From assembly GCA_964549495.1 (NCBI GenBank), contig CAZJWJ010000002.1, positions 30,384 through 94,383 of the forward strand: a stretch of 64,000 nucleotides of DNA, in the 5' to 3' direction. Position 1 is the first letter of the stretch, and each line of letters begins with the position of its first letter. The translations under genes were made by a program, and so were the position numbers. Source of the stretch: JACKBJ01 sp964549495. GTDB lineage: Bacteria; Chloroflexota; Anaerolineae; Epilineales; Epilineaceae. The notes beneath the pieces were generated by a model. That model was not told the origin of the DNA, ran no database searches, and worked only from the letters and a program-made list of their open reading frames with translations. Below, piece by piece: positions 1 to 8,894 of the stretch.

Positions 1-1497
1 GATGATCGAGGGCCCCTCGCCATCGGCCCCCTGGTGTGACATGATCGCCCGGTTCACCTCCGGCGCCGGGACGGTGCTCACCAGCAGCCGGGCGCGTTGC
101 AGGCCGGCAGCTTCGAGGACCGCGTGGCTTCGGGCATCGCCGAAGAGGACCGGGAAGCCCGCCTCCACGGCGCGATCGAAAGCCCGATGGTCGAGCTCGA
201 TGGCGACGAAATCGATCTCGGCCTCGCGCAGCGCCTCGGCCAGGAGCCAGCCGGCTCGGCCGCAGCCGGCCAGGATCACATGTTCCTGCAGCCCTTGCTC
301 GGGCAAGTTGGCCGATAGTGGTTCTTGCTCCGGCCGGCGCGAGCGGACTCGGGCGTAGATCGGCGCCGTGGCCGAGGCCGCCAGCGGAGTCAGCGCCATG
401 CTGATGACGGCCGTGACCAGCACCAGGCTGTAGAGCTCCTGCGAGATCGAGCCGCTCTGCAAGCCCACGCGGGCCAGGACGAAGGAGAACTCGCCGACCT
501 GGAAGAGCGTCAGCCCGACGGCCAAGGGGATCACGCTGTGATAGCCCATCAGGCGCGCCAGCAGGCTCAAGACCAGGCCCTTGCCCAGGGCGACCAGCGC
601 GACGACCTGCAAGACCAAGGCCAGGTTCTCCAGCAGGAAGCCCGGATCGAAGAGCATGCCGGCCGAGGCGAAGAAGATCAGCCCGAAGAGATCGCGCAGC
701 GGGATCATGTCGCCCAGGGCCTGATGGCTGTAGGGGGACTCGCTGAGCACGATGCCGGCCACGAAGGCGCCCAGTGCGAAGGACAGGCCGGCCAGGTAGG
801 TGGCGTAGGCCAGCCCCAGCGCGATGGCCACGTGGAAGAGCAGGAAGAGCTCGCGCGAGTTGCTGCGCGCGACCCAGGCCAGGAGGCGCGGGATCCAGCG
901 CGTGCCCAGGAGCAGCATGCCGGCCAGGAACAGCGCCGCCACCAGGGCCACCCGCAGCAGCGTCGCTCCGCTGCCCTGCAGATCCGTCAAGCGCGGCAAG
1001 ATGATGATCATCGGCACGAAGATCAGATCCTGCACCAGCAGCATGCCGATCATCACCCGCGAGCTCAAGGTACCCATCAATCCCTGATGCTGAAGCGTCT
1101 TGAGGGTCACCATGGTGCTCGAGAGCGCGATCATCGCGCCGAACCACAGGCTCTGGGCGCCGCCCAGGCCCAGGCCGAGCAGGGCGGCGATGCCGGCGCC
1201 GAGGCCCATGCAGAGCAGGATCTGCAGCGGCGTGCCCACCAGCGCAATCCAACGCACCGGCCGCAGGTCCTTGATCGACAGCTCGAGCCCCAGGGTGAAG
1301 AGCAGGAGCGCCACGCCGAGCTCGGCCAGGAGCTCGATGTCATGCACGTCGGCCACCGTCACGCCACCGGTGTAGGGACCCACCAGCACGCCGGCCAGGA
1401 TGTAACCCAGGATCAAGGGCTGGCGCAGCGCCTGGGCCAGTGCGCCGCCGATGAGACCGGCCACTACGATGATGGCGACGTCCGCCGCGATGCCCAT
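1..1497 (-). CDS. CPA2-family cation:proton antiporter with TrkA-N domain (3' end missing)
   Basis: Inner-membrane monovalent cation/proton antiporter of the KefB/CPA2 type. The gene starts with ATG at 1497 and is still open at base 1, so the C-terminus lies outside the window. About residues 1-390 are a chain of hydrophobic helices, beginning MGIAADVAIIVVAGLIGGAL, with the Gly-rich and charged-loop pattern of Na+/H+ exchangers. From about residue 405 a Rossmann nucleotide-binding domain starts with ILAGCGRAGWLLAEAL, typical of TrkA-N domains that gate such transporters in response to NAD(H). No other gene precedes it on this strand in the window, and the upstream 226 bp separate it from the divergent dioxygenase gene. 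The transported ion (K+ or Na+) cannot be decided from sequence alone. Confidence 0.88.
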   Translation of the reverse strand, partial: MGIAADVAIIVVAGLIGGALAQALRQPLILGYILAGVLVGPYTGGVTVADVHDIELLAELGVALLLFTLGLELSIKDLRPVRWIALVGTPLQILLCMGLGAGIAALLGLGLGGAQSLWFGAMIALSSTMVTLKTLQHQGLMGTLSSRVMIGMLLVQDLIFVPMIIILPRLTDLQGSGATLLRVALVAALFLAGMLLLGTRWIPRLLAWVARSNSRELFLLFHVAIALGLAYATYLAGLSFALGAFVAGIVLSESPYSHQALGDMIPLRDLFGLIFFASAGMLFDPGFLLENLALVLQVVALVALGKGLVLSLLARLMGYHSVIPLAVGLTLFQVGEFSFVLARVGLQSGSISQELYSLVLVTAVISMALTPLAASATAPIYARVRSRRPEQEPLSANLPEQGLQEHVILAGCGRAGWLLAEALREAEIDFVAIELDHRAFDRAVEAGFPVLFGDARSHAVLEAAGLQRARLLVSTVPAPEVNRAIMSHQGADGEGPSII

Positions 1498-1723
1498 GTC
1501 TTCCGATCGCCTCGAAGAACTCAGATGATGACGTTGCGTCCGATCCACTGACCGAATACGAAGCATACCATGGCCCCCGTCGGCAGGAAGCTGGATGCCC
1601 TGGAAGCCGGACATGTCTCCGGCGTCGGAACGCTACAATGGTGGCGATGATACCGATATCCGAGTTCGTGTCACTACGACCCACGAGCACGATCCCGGAG
1701 ACGTCAAGCCGCAGGAGAGACCC

Positions 1724-2518
1724 ATGGACTCGGACGACCGAACGATCGGCAAGATCCTGACCCGACGGGAAGTGCTGCGCATCCTCGGCGCGACCGGCGT
1801 TGCCGCGGTCGCCGGTTGCAGGACCGAGGCCGGCGATCCGACGACGACCTCGCAGTTAGAACAGCCGACCCCGAGCGTCGCGACCAGCCCGGCCTCGCTG
1901 GCGAGGGAGCCGGGTGCGGCCGAAGCGGTCGACACCGCGATCCCCGAAATGCTGGACTGTGTCGTACGGCCCGAAATGACCGAAGGACCCTACTACATCG
2001 ACGTCGGCATGCTCCGATCGGAGATCACCGAAGGCAAGGCGGGCCGGCCGCTCTCGCTGACCTTCCGTGTCTTGGAGGTGGATGAAGCTGGTTGCCGGCC
2101 GATGCCGGATGCCCTGGTCGAGATCTGGCATTGCGACAAGGACGGCGTCTATTCCGGCGTCAGCGATTTTCGCTTCGACACCAGCGGCCAGACCTGGCTC
2201 CGCGGCGCGCAGCGCAGCGATGACGCTGGCGAGGTCACCTTCCAGACCATCTACCCAGGTTGGTATCCCGGCCGCTGCGTCCACATACACTTCAGGGTCC
2301 TTCCGACCGAGGACACGATCTTCACCTCGCAGCTCTTCTTCCCAGATCAGTTCAACGAAGAGGTGATCGCGCAGGCCCCTTACGACAAGGGTCTGCCGGA
2401 TCGAAGCAACCGCCAGGATGGGATATTCGATGACTCGCTCGTGGTCCAGCCGAACATGACCAACACAGGCGTCGAGGCCACCTTCGCGCTCGGCATCGAC
2501 CTGAGCACGATCCGGTAG
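1724..2518 (+). CDS. Intradiol ring-cleavage dioxygenase, exported by Tat
   Basis: 264-aa non-haem Fe(III) dioxygenase of the catechol/protocatechuate intradiol family, which opens catechol-type rings between the two hydroxyls. ATG 1724 was chosen because an AGGAGAG ribosome site lies about 7 bases upstream. The N-terminus carries TRREVLRILGATGVAAVAGC, which reads as a twin-arginine signal ending in a lipobox-like AVAGC, so the enzyme is probably a surface or periplasm-side lipoprotein. The catalytic domain begins near residue 85 (TEGPYYID, first Tyr ligand) and contains YPGWYPGRCVHIHF, giving the second Tyr and the two His ligands; all four expected iron ligands are present. Exported intradiol dioxygenases with this TEGPYY start are known, but their substrates are mostly unproven. 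No degradation-pathway genes flank it. Confidence 0.9.
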   Translation: MDSDDRTIGKILTRREVLRILGATGVAAVAGCRTEAGDPTTTSQLEQPTPSVATSPASLAREPGAAEAVDTAIPEMLDCVVRPEMTEGPYYIDVGMLRSEITEGKAGRPLSLTFRVLEVDEAGCRPMPDALVEIWHCDKDGVYSGVSDFRFDTSGQTWLRGAQRSDDAGEVTFQTIYPGWYPGRCVHIHFRVLPTEDTIFTSQLFFPDQFNEEVIAQAPYDKGLPDRSNRQDGIFDDSLVVQPNMTNTGVEATFALGIDLSTIR

Positions 2519-2773
2519 GGCCGAATTCGACCGGATCGCGGTGGACGACGAGCTCGAGTCGTGGTGATCTGGCCGACGATCCGAGCTCGTCAGGTGGGCG
2601 TCAGCGGCCGGGGAGCTGCGGGCGAGGATCGCGTCCGCGGTTGGGGATGCGGGGGTCAAGCAGGGTTCGAGATCGGCGATTAGACTGGTGTCACGATCGA
2701 TGAACGCAGTGATGCGAGCGACGCGACACCCGCGCCAAGCCAAACCCGAACCCCAACCCGTGGAGGACACGAC

Positions 2774-3232
2774 ATGAAGCGCATGAGCACCCTGATCGCC
2801 GGCCTGCTGACCCTGATCGCCTTTACCGCCACCGCCAACACCGCTTCGGCCGACATGGGCGACTACGCCTGGGGCATGGAGCCTTTCGCTCCGGTCATCG
2901 AGCGCTGGGCCACCGAAGCGCAAGAGTTGACGACGGCCGCACTGGCCAAGCCCGAGTTGGCCTGCTCGGCGGAGATGGCCGAGATGACCCTGCGCGGCCG
3001 GTCCATTGCCGACGACTTGGACGGGATGACGCGTCTGGCGCCCGAGCCCATCGTTCTGACCCACGTTCAACTGTCGCGAAGTGTTCGCGTGATGGCCGCC
3101 GCTGCCGGCCACAGCTGTGAGGACGCGGCGGCTGCCGTGGCCGAGATGGAAGTGGGCCACGAGCGCTTCGCCGGTCCGATGAGCCAGATCCACGCCTTCG
3201 TCAACGACGCCCGCGGCATCGTCGTCCGCTGA
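2774..3232 (+). CDS. Small secreted helical protein, unknown function
   Basis: 152-aa protein with a clear Sec signal peptide (positive MKR, then a hydrophobic run to about residue 24, cleavage near TASA-DM). The mature part of about 125 residues is Ala/Glu/Met-rich and predicted by eye to be helical, with two cysteines (in LACSAEM and GHSCEDA) that could form one disulphide. ATG 2774 is preceded by GGAGG at 2762-2766. I do not recognise a family. The gene stands alone and is followed by a strong hairpin. The preceding 255 bp hold no gene that I can see. Confidence 0.75.
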   Translation: MKRMSTLIAGLLTLIAFTATANTASADMGDYAWGMEPFAPVIERWATEAQELTTAALAKPELACSAEMAEMTLRGRSIADDLDGMTRLAPEPIVLTHVQLSRSVRVMAAAAGHSCEDAAAAVAEMEVGHERFAGPMSQIHAFVNDARGIVVR

Positions 3233-3297
3233 GCCGGGACGACCACGACCCGGCCAGCCGGTGCCGGGTGATTCCAAACCGGCGCATCCACGGGTGA

Positions 3298-3327
3298 ACG
3301 ACGGGCGGCCCAAAGGCCGCCCGTCGT
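3298..3327 (+). terminator. Perfect 13-bp stem hairpin after the small secreted protein gene
   Basis: ACGACGGGCGGCC and its exact complement are separated by a CAAA tetraloop. It lies 66 bp after the stop codon and before the convergent gene, so it may act on both strands. There is no clear U-tract, so Rho-assisted or structure-only termination is possible. Confidence 0.65.
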
Positions 3328-3414
3328 CACGTCTGTCACCGATTCGAGTCGGGTCCGGAAGGGTATCGCTCTGATGCGCCGCCGCAGTGCATCAACGAGT
3401 CTTGCGAACGCGCC

Positions 3415-5406
3415 CTAGAACAGGCGCATCAAGAGCGAGGTCAGGGGCACGCCGATGATCAGCAGCAGGACGAAGCCGCCGATGCCCAGGAGCAAGGTCG
3501 TGCCGGCGCCCAGCGGCCGGCTGGGCTCGACCTCGGCACCGGCGGCGATCTGGCCCACCGCCGACACCACCTGATCGACCAGATCATCTTCGCTCCAGCG
3601 ATCGACCCCCGCCCATTCGACATCCGCGTTTCGGGTTGGCAGGAGCAGCTTGAGCGCCTCACTTTCCGCGATGGCGGTCGCGATCTCGGGCCGGTCGCCA
3701 CCCACCTCCAGGGTGTCCCAGGGCAGCACCAGCAGCTTGGCCTCCGAGATGGCCCGCAGTGCATCTCGACTGCTTACGGCTTCGGCCGGCCCCGCATCCT
3801 CCTCGCCCGAATCGCCCAGCCGATCGCGGGCATCGCGGGTCAAGCCCACGGCAGCCACCGGCAAGCCCTCCAGCTCCTCGCCGAAGGCATGCAGCAGGGC
3901 ATGACCCAGATGGCCGTCCGCGGCGTCGACGATGAGGGTCGGCCAGGCCGACAGCCGGCGCCGGAGGGCCGCCTCGTCGAGGTGGCCGTCACCGCGCAGC
4001 ACCCGGAAGTGCATGGCCCAGCCGCCGGCGGCGATGCTGGCGATGGACAGGGCCTGGGCCAAGTCGAAGCCCAGGTCGTTCTCCGGATCCGGCTCGCCCA
4101 GCGCCGTGCTGACCAGCCTGAAGACGATGTAGACGCCGCTGACGATCAAGGCCACCGAGCTCACCAAGAGGAAGAAGTAGAGATAGGCCTTGCGCGAGAG
4201 GGCGTCGCGAGCCTGCTCGCCGGCCTCCCCCTCGGCCAGAGCTTCTCCCTGGGCGCGCCGCCAGGGCAAGAGCCAGACCGGTAGGCCGGCCAGCAGGCCG
4301 GCGGCCGAGAAGGCCAGGAGCTCGCGCTGCGCATCCCCGATCTCCGCCGGGCCGACCATGCGGATCAAGACGCTGACCAGGCCGGCCAGTCCGGCCCCGA
4401 AGGCGGCCAATCCGACCGCCGCCACCAGGTAGTCGTAGAGCCGGCGGATGCCCGACTGCCGCGGCGCCTCCGGCGCGGCCGATGCGTCACGGTCCAGGAC
4501 CCGATGGTGGTAGGTCCAGATCAGTCCGTTGACCGCCATCACCGACAGCGCAGCCAAGAGGTCGCCCTGGCGCTCCAAGCCCAGCTGCTCGCGGAAGAAG
4601 CCGGCCAAGAGCAGGGCGGCCTGGGTGACCGTGGTCAAGACCGTGACCAGCACGACCCCGTAGAGGTAGAGCTTGCGCAGGGTCGAGCGCTCCTCGTCGC
4701 GCCGGCCCGAATCGAAGGCCGCTTGGGCCTTGCGCCAGCTCCAACCCCAGAAGAGCGTGCCGACGATGGCGCCGGCGGACAGATCGGCCAGGCCGCGACC
4801 GCCCATGGCCACGCTGACCGCCGCGGCGTCGAGGGAGACCAACAGCAGGCGCAAGAGGCCGATGATCGCATTGGCCGCGAGGGTCAGCCCCACCGCAGCC
4901 AGGACCAGGTCCGCGAGCCGCCGGAAGGCCGGCGCTCGACCCGGTTCGCCGACCGCTTGCCGATCGGAGATCAGAAGACGCCGGTTGTACACGGCGACGA
5001 CCAAGAGCACCAGGATGCCCACCGAGGCGCGCACGAGCTCGCTGGCCGTCGAGCTGCCACCGACCGGACTGGCTCCGGCCAGCGGCGTCAACAGGGCGCG
5101 TAGCAGCATCTGCCCGTGGGCCAGGATGCCCAGGCAGAAGAGCAGGTCCATCGCATGGAGGTAGAAGCGTCGGGCGTCGGCACTCCGCTCGGCCGGCTGT
5201 CGCGCTATCCGCTCCGCCCAGCGCCAGTGGAGCAGATGGATCGGTACCAGAATGACCAAGACCGCGATCTGGAACGACAGGTCGGGAATCGAGAAGGCGC
5301 GATCGGGATCTACCAGTGAGCGCAGCAGGAAGATGCCGGCCCAGGTAGCCGCCTGGAGGGTCAGCGCAGAGGTGATCAGGATGTAGGCGCGGCGTAGCGA
5401 GCGCAT
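3415..5406 (-). CDS. Multipass membrane protein with about six DUF5671-like repeats
   Basis: 663-aa integral membrane protein. Six similar units follow one another. Each opens with a helix of the pattern R-R/K-x-Y/L-x-Y (RRAYILIT, ARRFYLHAM, FRRLADLVL, LRKLYLYGV, IRRLYDYLV, SRKAYLYFF) and closes with a second helix ending in an aromatic/basic patch (HWRWAER, YNRRLL, WSWRKAQ, YHHRVLD, LPWRRAQ, MHFRVLR). This matches the DUF5671 pattern, whose function is unknown. After the repeats comes a soluble segment of about 140 residues and a last C-terminal helix. ATG 5406 has AAGGGAAG 5 bases ahead; an alternative ATG at 5427 would overlap the upstream stop as TGATG. It is probably co-transcribed with the gene at 5427-5960. 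Confidence 0.8.
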   Translation of the reverse strand: MRSLRRAYILITSALTLQAATWAGIFLLRSLVDPDRAFSIPDLSFQIAVLVILVPIHLLHWRWAERIARQPAERSADARRFYLHAMDLLFCLGILAHGQMLLRALLTPLAGASPVGGSSTASELVRASVGILVLLVVAVYNRRLLISDRQAVGEPGRAPAFRRLADLVLAAVGLTLAANAIIGLLRLLLVSLDAAAVSVAMGGRGLADLSAGAIVGTLFWGWSWRKAQAAFDSGRRDEERSTLRKLYLYGVVLVTVLTTVTQAALLLAGFFREQLGLERQGDLLAALSVMAVNGLIWTYHHRVLDRDASAAPEAPRQSGIRRLYDYLVAAVGLAAFGAGLAGLVSVLIRMVGPAEIGDAQRELLAFSAAGLLAGLPVWLLPWRRAQGEALAEGEAGEQARDALSRKAYLYFFLLVSSVALIVSGVYIVFRLVSTALGEPDPENDLGFDLAQALSIASIAAGGWAMHFRVLRGDGHLDEAALRRRLSAWPTLIVDAADGHLGHALLHAFGEELEGLPVAAVGLTRDARDRLGDSGEEDAGPAEAVSSRDALRAISEAKLLVLPWDTLEVGGDRPEIATAIAESEALKLLLPTRNADVEWAGVDRWSEDDLVDQVVSAVGQIAAGAEVEPSRPLGAGTTLLLGIGGFVLLLIIGVPLTSLLMRLF

Positions 5407-5426
5407 GGGGCTTCCCTTTCCCGCCA

Positions 5427-5960
5427 TCAGGGCTGGATGGGCCGTGGATCGACCACACCGTCGCGACGACAGCCCTCGGGCGGCGGATCGCTCCACATCC
5501 ACCACCAGTAGCTGTCCGACTGCGCGAGGCGCCAGGTACCCGCCTCGCGGACCAGCTTCATCTCGAAGTCGCGGCTGCTCTGCCCGCTGTCGAAGAGCCC
5601 GCCGGTCCAGAAGCGCGTCTCACGCACCGTGACCAGGGCCACATCGCCCTCGACGCTGGAGGACTCGACCTGCAGCTCCAAATTGTCGAAATCGCGCAGC
5701 CAGCGGTTGCCCTCGCTGAGATCGTCCAGCAACACTTCGGGCGACTCGGGATAGCAGGGCAAGGACGGCGACAGAAGCGCCTGCGCGCGCTCCCAGTCCT
5801 CGCGCTGCAGCGCGAGGAGGTAGTTGTGAGCCGCCGCCTCGGGGCTGTCGTCCGAGCGGTACTCCGGTTCAGGCCGCAGGCGGGCCGCGGCGAAGGCCAC
5901 GACCACCAGCACCAGGACGCCGGCTACGATGGCGGCGAGGAAACGATCGTTGGAAGACAT
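5427..5960 (-). CDS. Membrane-anchored extracytoplasmic protein, unknown
   Basis: 177-aa protein with one N-terminal membrane anchor (about residues 7-28) followed by an outside domain. The start of that domain (SPEAAAHNYLLALQREDWERAQALL) resembles the NTF2-like/DUF4878 fold seen in small bacterial lipoproteins, but there is no lipobox Cys. The C-terminus is Trp-rich (SYWWWMW) and has two Cys residues in the whole mature domain. ATG 5960 has GGGAG upstream. Its stop overlaps the alternative start of the downstream DUF5671-like gene, so the two are probably translated together. Function is unknown; a role with the multipass protein is only inferred from position. Confidence 0.7.
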   Translation of the reverse strand: MSSNDRFLAAIVAGVLVLVVVAFAAARLRPEPEYRSDDSPEAAAHNYLLALQREDWERAQALLSPSLPCYPESPEVLLDDLSEGNRWLRDFDNLELQVESSSVEGDVALVTVRETRFWTGGLFDSGQSSRDFEMKLVREAGTWRLAQSDSYWWWMWSDPPPEGCRRDGVVDPRPIQP

Positions 5961-6181
5961 GGGCTGCTTGCTCCCTGGTCGTGTGGTGACGAAACGAGCG
6001 GCGACGGCCACGACGTCGACCGTCGGATCGATACCGCCCGGCCAGTGTACATCGGCGATGCCGATGACGAAACCGCCAAGTGGCCAGTTTCCGGGCCGGT
6101 CGACGGGCGAGCCTCGAACCCGCGTTGGCGCAGGTGAGCGAGGTGACGGAGGTGCCGTCGATCGTCGGGCCGGCCATCTGC

Positions 6182-6187
6182 TACAAT
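6182..6187 (+). promoter_or_regulatory. -10 box TACAAT for the MoxR/VWA operon
   Basis: TACAAT ends 8 bases before the GTG at 6196, leaving almost no leader, so the first gene is probably read from a leaderless or near-leaderless transcript. No good -35 box is visible. Confidence 0.5.
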
Positions 6188-6195
6188 GCCGGCTC

Positions 6196-7683
6196 GTGAC
6201 CACCCCCATCCGCCTCCTGGCGCTGGCCGTCCCGATCCTCTGCCTTCCCCTCGTGCTCGGGGTCTTATCGTCGGCGCGTCCGGTCCTCGCGCAGGATGCG
6301 AGCTGGCAGGAGCGCAGCGTCGGCTCCTTCGTCCTGGTCCATCCGCCAGGGACCGAAGCGGTGGTCGGGCATTACGAGGCCCGGTCCGAGTCGATCTATC
6401 AGGCCTTGTCGACGGCTTTCGACGGCCAGCTCGAGCTGCCGGTCACCTTGCGGCTCTACGCGGACGACGATGCCTATCTGCGGGCCAATCCGCTCTTCGT
6501 CGAACTGGGCGGGGTGCTGGCCCAGGCCCGGCGCGGGCGTCGCGAGCTGGCCATCTCTTTGCCTCGCGTCCTGGAGGGTGCGGAGCTCGGCGAGGCGGCA
6601 GTCGAGGCCGACACGCGGCGGCGGCTGGACAATGCCCTGCGCCTGGAGTTGGGTCAGCTCTTCGTGGCACGGCTGAGCGCGGAGCGGATGCCGGCCGGCT
6701 TCCGCAACGGCATCGCCGCCTACATGCAGCAGCCGGGTGGCGAGATGCAGGCCGGCGTCGCGCGCCTGCGCGAGGCGCGCGACGCCGGCCTGCTCATCGC
6801 CTGGACGGCCTTGAACGCGCCCGGCGCCGAATACCTCGACCCGCCCCTGGCCCAGCCGCAGAGCCTCTCGATCGCCCACTTCCTGGTCGAGCTGGAAGGT
6901 TTTGCCGGCCTGCGGGAACTCCTTCGGCAGAGCGCCACAAGCCAGGGCTGGCGCGAGGCGCTAGAGCGGAGCTACGGCCGGCCACCCTCGGCAATCGAGC
7001 AGGCTTGGCTGGAGTGGCTGCCGCGCTATCTGGACGGCGGCTGGCGACAGCACGCGCTCTATCGGAGCGACCTGGCGCCGGCCGAAGCCCTGATGCGCCA
7101 GGGCCGCTTCGAAGCCGCCGTCGCCCAGCTGGCGGGCAGCATCTCGATGTTGGAGGGAACCGATGCCGAGGCCCTCGCCCCGGCGCGCCGAGCGCTGGCC
7201 CGGGCCGAGGCAGGACTCCAGGCGCGCCAGCAGGCCGAGCAGGCCGCAGAGGCCTTGGCCGACGGCCGCTACCGCGAGGCCCTCGACCTGGCCGCCGAGG
7301 CCCGCAGCCGCCTGGCCGAGGCCGGCGATGCGGCGGGCCGGGACTACGCGGCCGCCATCGCCGAGCGGGCCGCCGAAGGGGCCGAGGCGGAGGCCGAGCT
7401 GGCCCGAGCCGAGGCCCTCCCGCTCTGGCGCGCGGCCGAGGCGCGGCTGGCCGGATACCGCGCCATGCAGGGCCTGGCGCGGGTGGGCAATCAGGCCGCC
7501 GCCGACCGCGCCCGTGCCCTCGTCGAGCGCCTCGACCGGCGCCAGGCGCCCCTGGGTTGGCTGCTCTTGGGCGCCGGGCTCTGCCTGGTCGGATGGAGCA
7601 TGCGCCAGCGCTGGGTGGCTGGCGATCCGCGCTCGCCGGCCCCTCGAGGCGAGGTCGGCGGCCCGCTCGGCGGCCGACCGTGA
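6196..7683 (+). CDS. Exported membrane protein resembling a catalytically dead MA-clan (gluzincin) peptidase
   Basis: 495-aa protein starting at GTG 6196. A Sec signal or anchor covers about residues 1-33. Residues about 45-280 follow the layout of peptidase MA-like proteins that sit next to MoxR/VWA genes, but the site where HExxH is expected reads LELGQL (in LRLELGQLF), and the third-ligand region reads RNGIAAYM instead of the usual EGLA.Y. All zinc ligands are therefore absent, and I infer a non-catalytic, perhaps binding, role. Residues about 290-460 are Ala/Glu/Arg-rich helical repeats of TPR-like character. A second hydrophobic helix (about 463-478) precedes a short Pro/Gly tail. It is the first gene of the cluster and overlaps the next as GTGA. 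Confidence 0.75.
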   Translation: MTTPIRLLALAVPILCLPLVLGVLSSARPVLAQDASWQERSVGSFVLVHPPGTEAVVGHYEARSESIYQALSTAFDGQLELPVTLRLYADDDAYLRANPLFVELGGVLAQARRGRRELAISLPRVLEGAELGEAAVEADTRRRLDNALRLELGQLFVARLSAERMPAGFRNGIAAYMQQPGGEMQAGVARLREARDAGLLIAWTALNAPGAEYLDPPLAQPQSLSIAHFLVELEGFAGLRELLRQSATSQGWREALERSYGRPPSAIEQAWLEWLPRYLDGGWRQHALYRSDLAPAEALMRQGRFEAAVAQLAGSISMLEGTDAEALAPARRALARAEAGLQARQQAEQAAEALADGRYREALDLAAEARSRLAEAGDAAGRDYAAAIAERAAEGAEAEAELARAEALPLWRAAEARLAGYRAMQGLARVGNQAAADRARALVERLDRRQAPLGWLLLGAGLCLVGWSMRQRWVAGDPRSPAPRGEVGGPLGGRP

Positions 7684-8894
7684 TCCACTTCCGACTGCGC
7701 TACGAGCGCCTCCGCGACGGGTTGGCGCGAGCCCGCCGGCGGCGGCGATGGCTGCGCGCCGCCTGGGTCGCCCTGCTCCTGCCCTTTGCCGGACTCTTGG
7801 CCCACGTGGCCTTCGGCCTGCTCCTGCGGCCCGGCCTGTGGCTGGCCGCCGCGCTCATCTGCGCCCTCCTCCTCGGCTTGCTGGGCGATCGCCGCGCCGC
7901 GCGCGCCGGGCTGGAGCGCGAACTCGATCGACGCTTCGGTCTGGACGATCTGCTGGTCACCGCCGTCGAGGTCGATCGGCGCGGCCCGCGCGGCGGCATG
8001 GAGAGCCGTCTGCTGGATGATGCGGCCAGCGCGGTGGCCCGGCTGGGACGTCCCAGGCGCTTGGGCCGCGGCAGCGAGCAGCGCGAGTGGGAGATGCTGG
8101 CCGGCCTGGCCCTGATGCTGGCCGGCCTGTGGCTCCTGGCCGGAACCCTGGCCGGTCCGCCGCATGTCGAGCGCCTGCCCGGTCTGCCCTCGCCGGAGGG
8201 CCAGCTGGCTGGACCGGATGCCGAGGGCGGCGATCTGGACGGTGCCGGCATGGCCAGCGCGGCCGGCGCCCATTTGGCTTCGACGCTGGGTGACCACGCC
8301 GCGGCGCGCGAGATCGCACGCGCCCTGGCCTCCGGCGACCCGGCAGCGGCGGCCCGTGCGGCCCGCAGCCTGGCCGATCGTGCCGGCGGTTTGTCCGAGG
8401 CCGGCCGCCAGGCCCTGGGCGACGCCCTGGCCCGGGCCGCGCGCGAATTGAGCGGTCTGGATCCGGAGCTGGCCGAAGCGCTGGAGGCGGCGCGCCAGGC
8501 CCTGGACAGCGAGTCGGCCGAGGCGCGTGCCGCGGGGATCGAGGGATTGGCCGAGGCCATGGACGCCATGGCCCGGGAGGGGCCGCGGGCCACGCCGCCG
8601 CCGATGGCCGCCGAACTGCGCAGCCGACCGCCTTCCGACCTGCTGGCGCCCGATGCCGCGCGTTTGTCGCTGACCGCTTCGGGCCAGGACTCGGCCCCAC
8701 GCGCTCGCGGCCGCTCCATCGAGGATGGGGAGGCGGGCGAGCGTCGGCTCGAGCCGACTCCGACCTCCGGCGACATCGCGGCCGGCGGCCTGCAGGTCGG
8801 CCCGCTGGAGCTGGGCAGTGACCCCTTGCGCGTGCCCTGGGCTCAGCGCGACCTGGTCCGCGAATACTTCGATCCGCGGGGGCGCGCGCCATGA
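7680..8894 (+). CDS. Three-helix membrane protein of the MoxR/VWA cluster
   Basis: 404-aa protein starting at GTG 7680 inside the GTGA overlap with the previous stop. Two membrane helices near residues 24-60 and a third near 138-155 are separated by a basic loop. The rest, about residues 160-404, is Ala/Glu/Arg-rich, low-complexity and probably on one side of the membrane. The end (VPWAQRDLVREYFDPRG) is the only part that looks conserved in style. I know this kind of protein as the poorly characterised helical member of MoxR-DUF58-VWA operons. No enzyme motif is visible. The next gene starts in its stop codon (ATGA). Confidence 0.65.
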   Translation: MIHFRLRYERLRDGLARARRRRRWLRAAWVALLLPFAGLLAHVAFGLLLRPGLWLAAALICALLLGLLGDRRAARAGLERELDRRFGLDDLLVTAVEVDRRGPRGGMESRLLDDAASAVARLGRPRRLGRGSEQREWEMLAGLALMLAGLWLLAGTLAGPPHVERLPGLPSPEGQLAGPDAEGGDLDGAGMASAAGAHLASTLGDHAAAREIARALASGDPAAAARAARSLADRAGGLSEAGRQALGDALARAARELSGLDPELAEALEAARQALDSESAEARAAGIEGLAEAMDAMAREGPRATPPPMAAELRSRPPSDLLAPDAARLSLTASGQDSAPRARGRSIEDGEAGERRLEPTPTSGDIAAGGLQVGPLELGSDPLRVPWAQRDLVREYFDPRGRAP

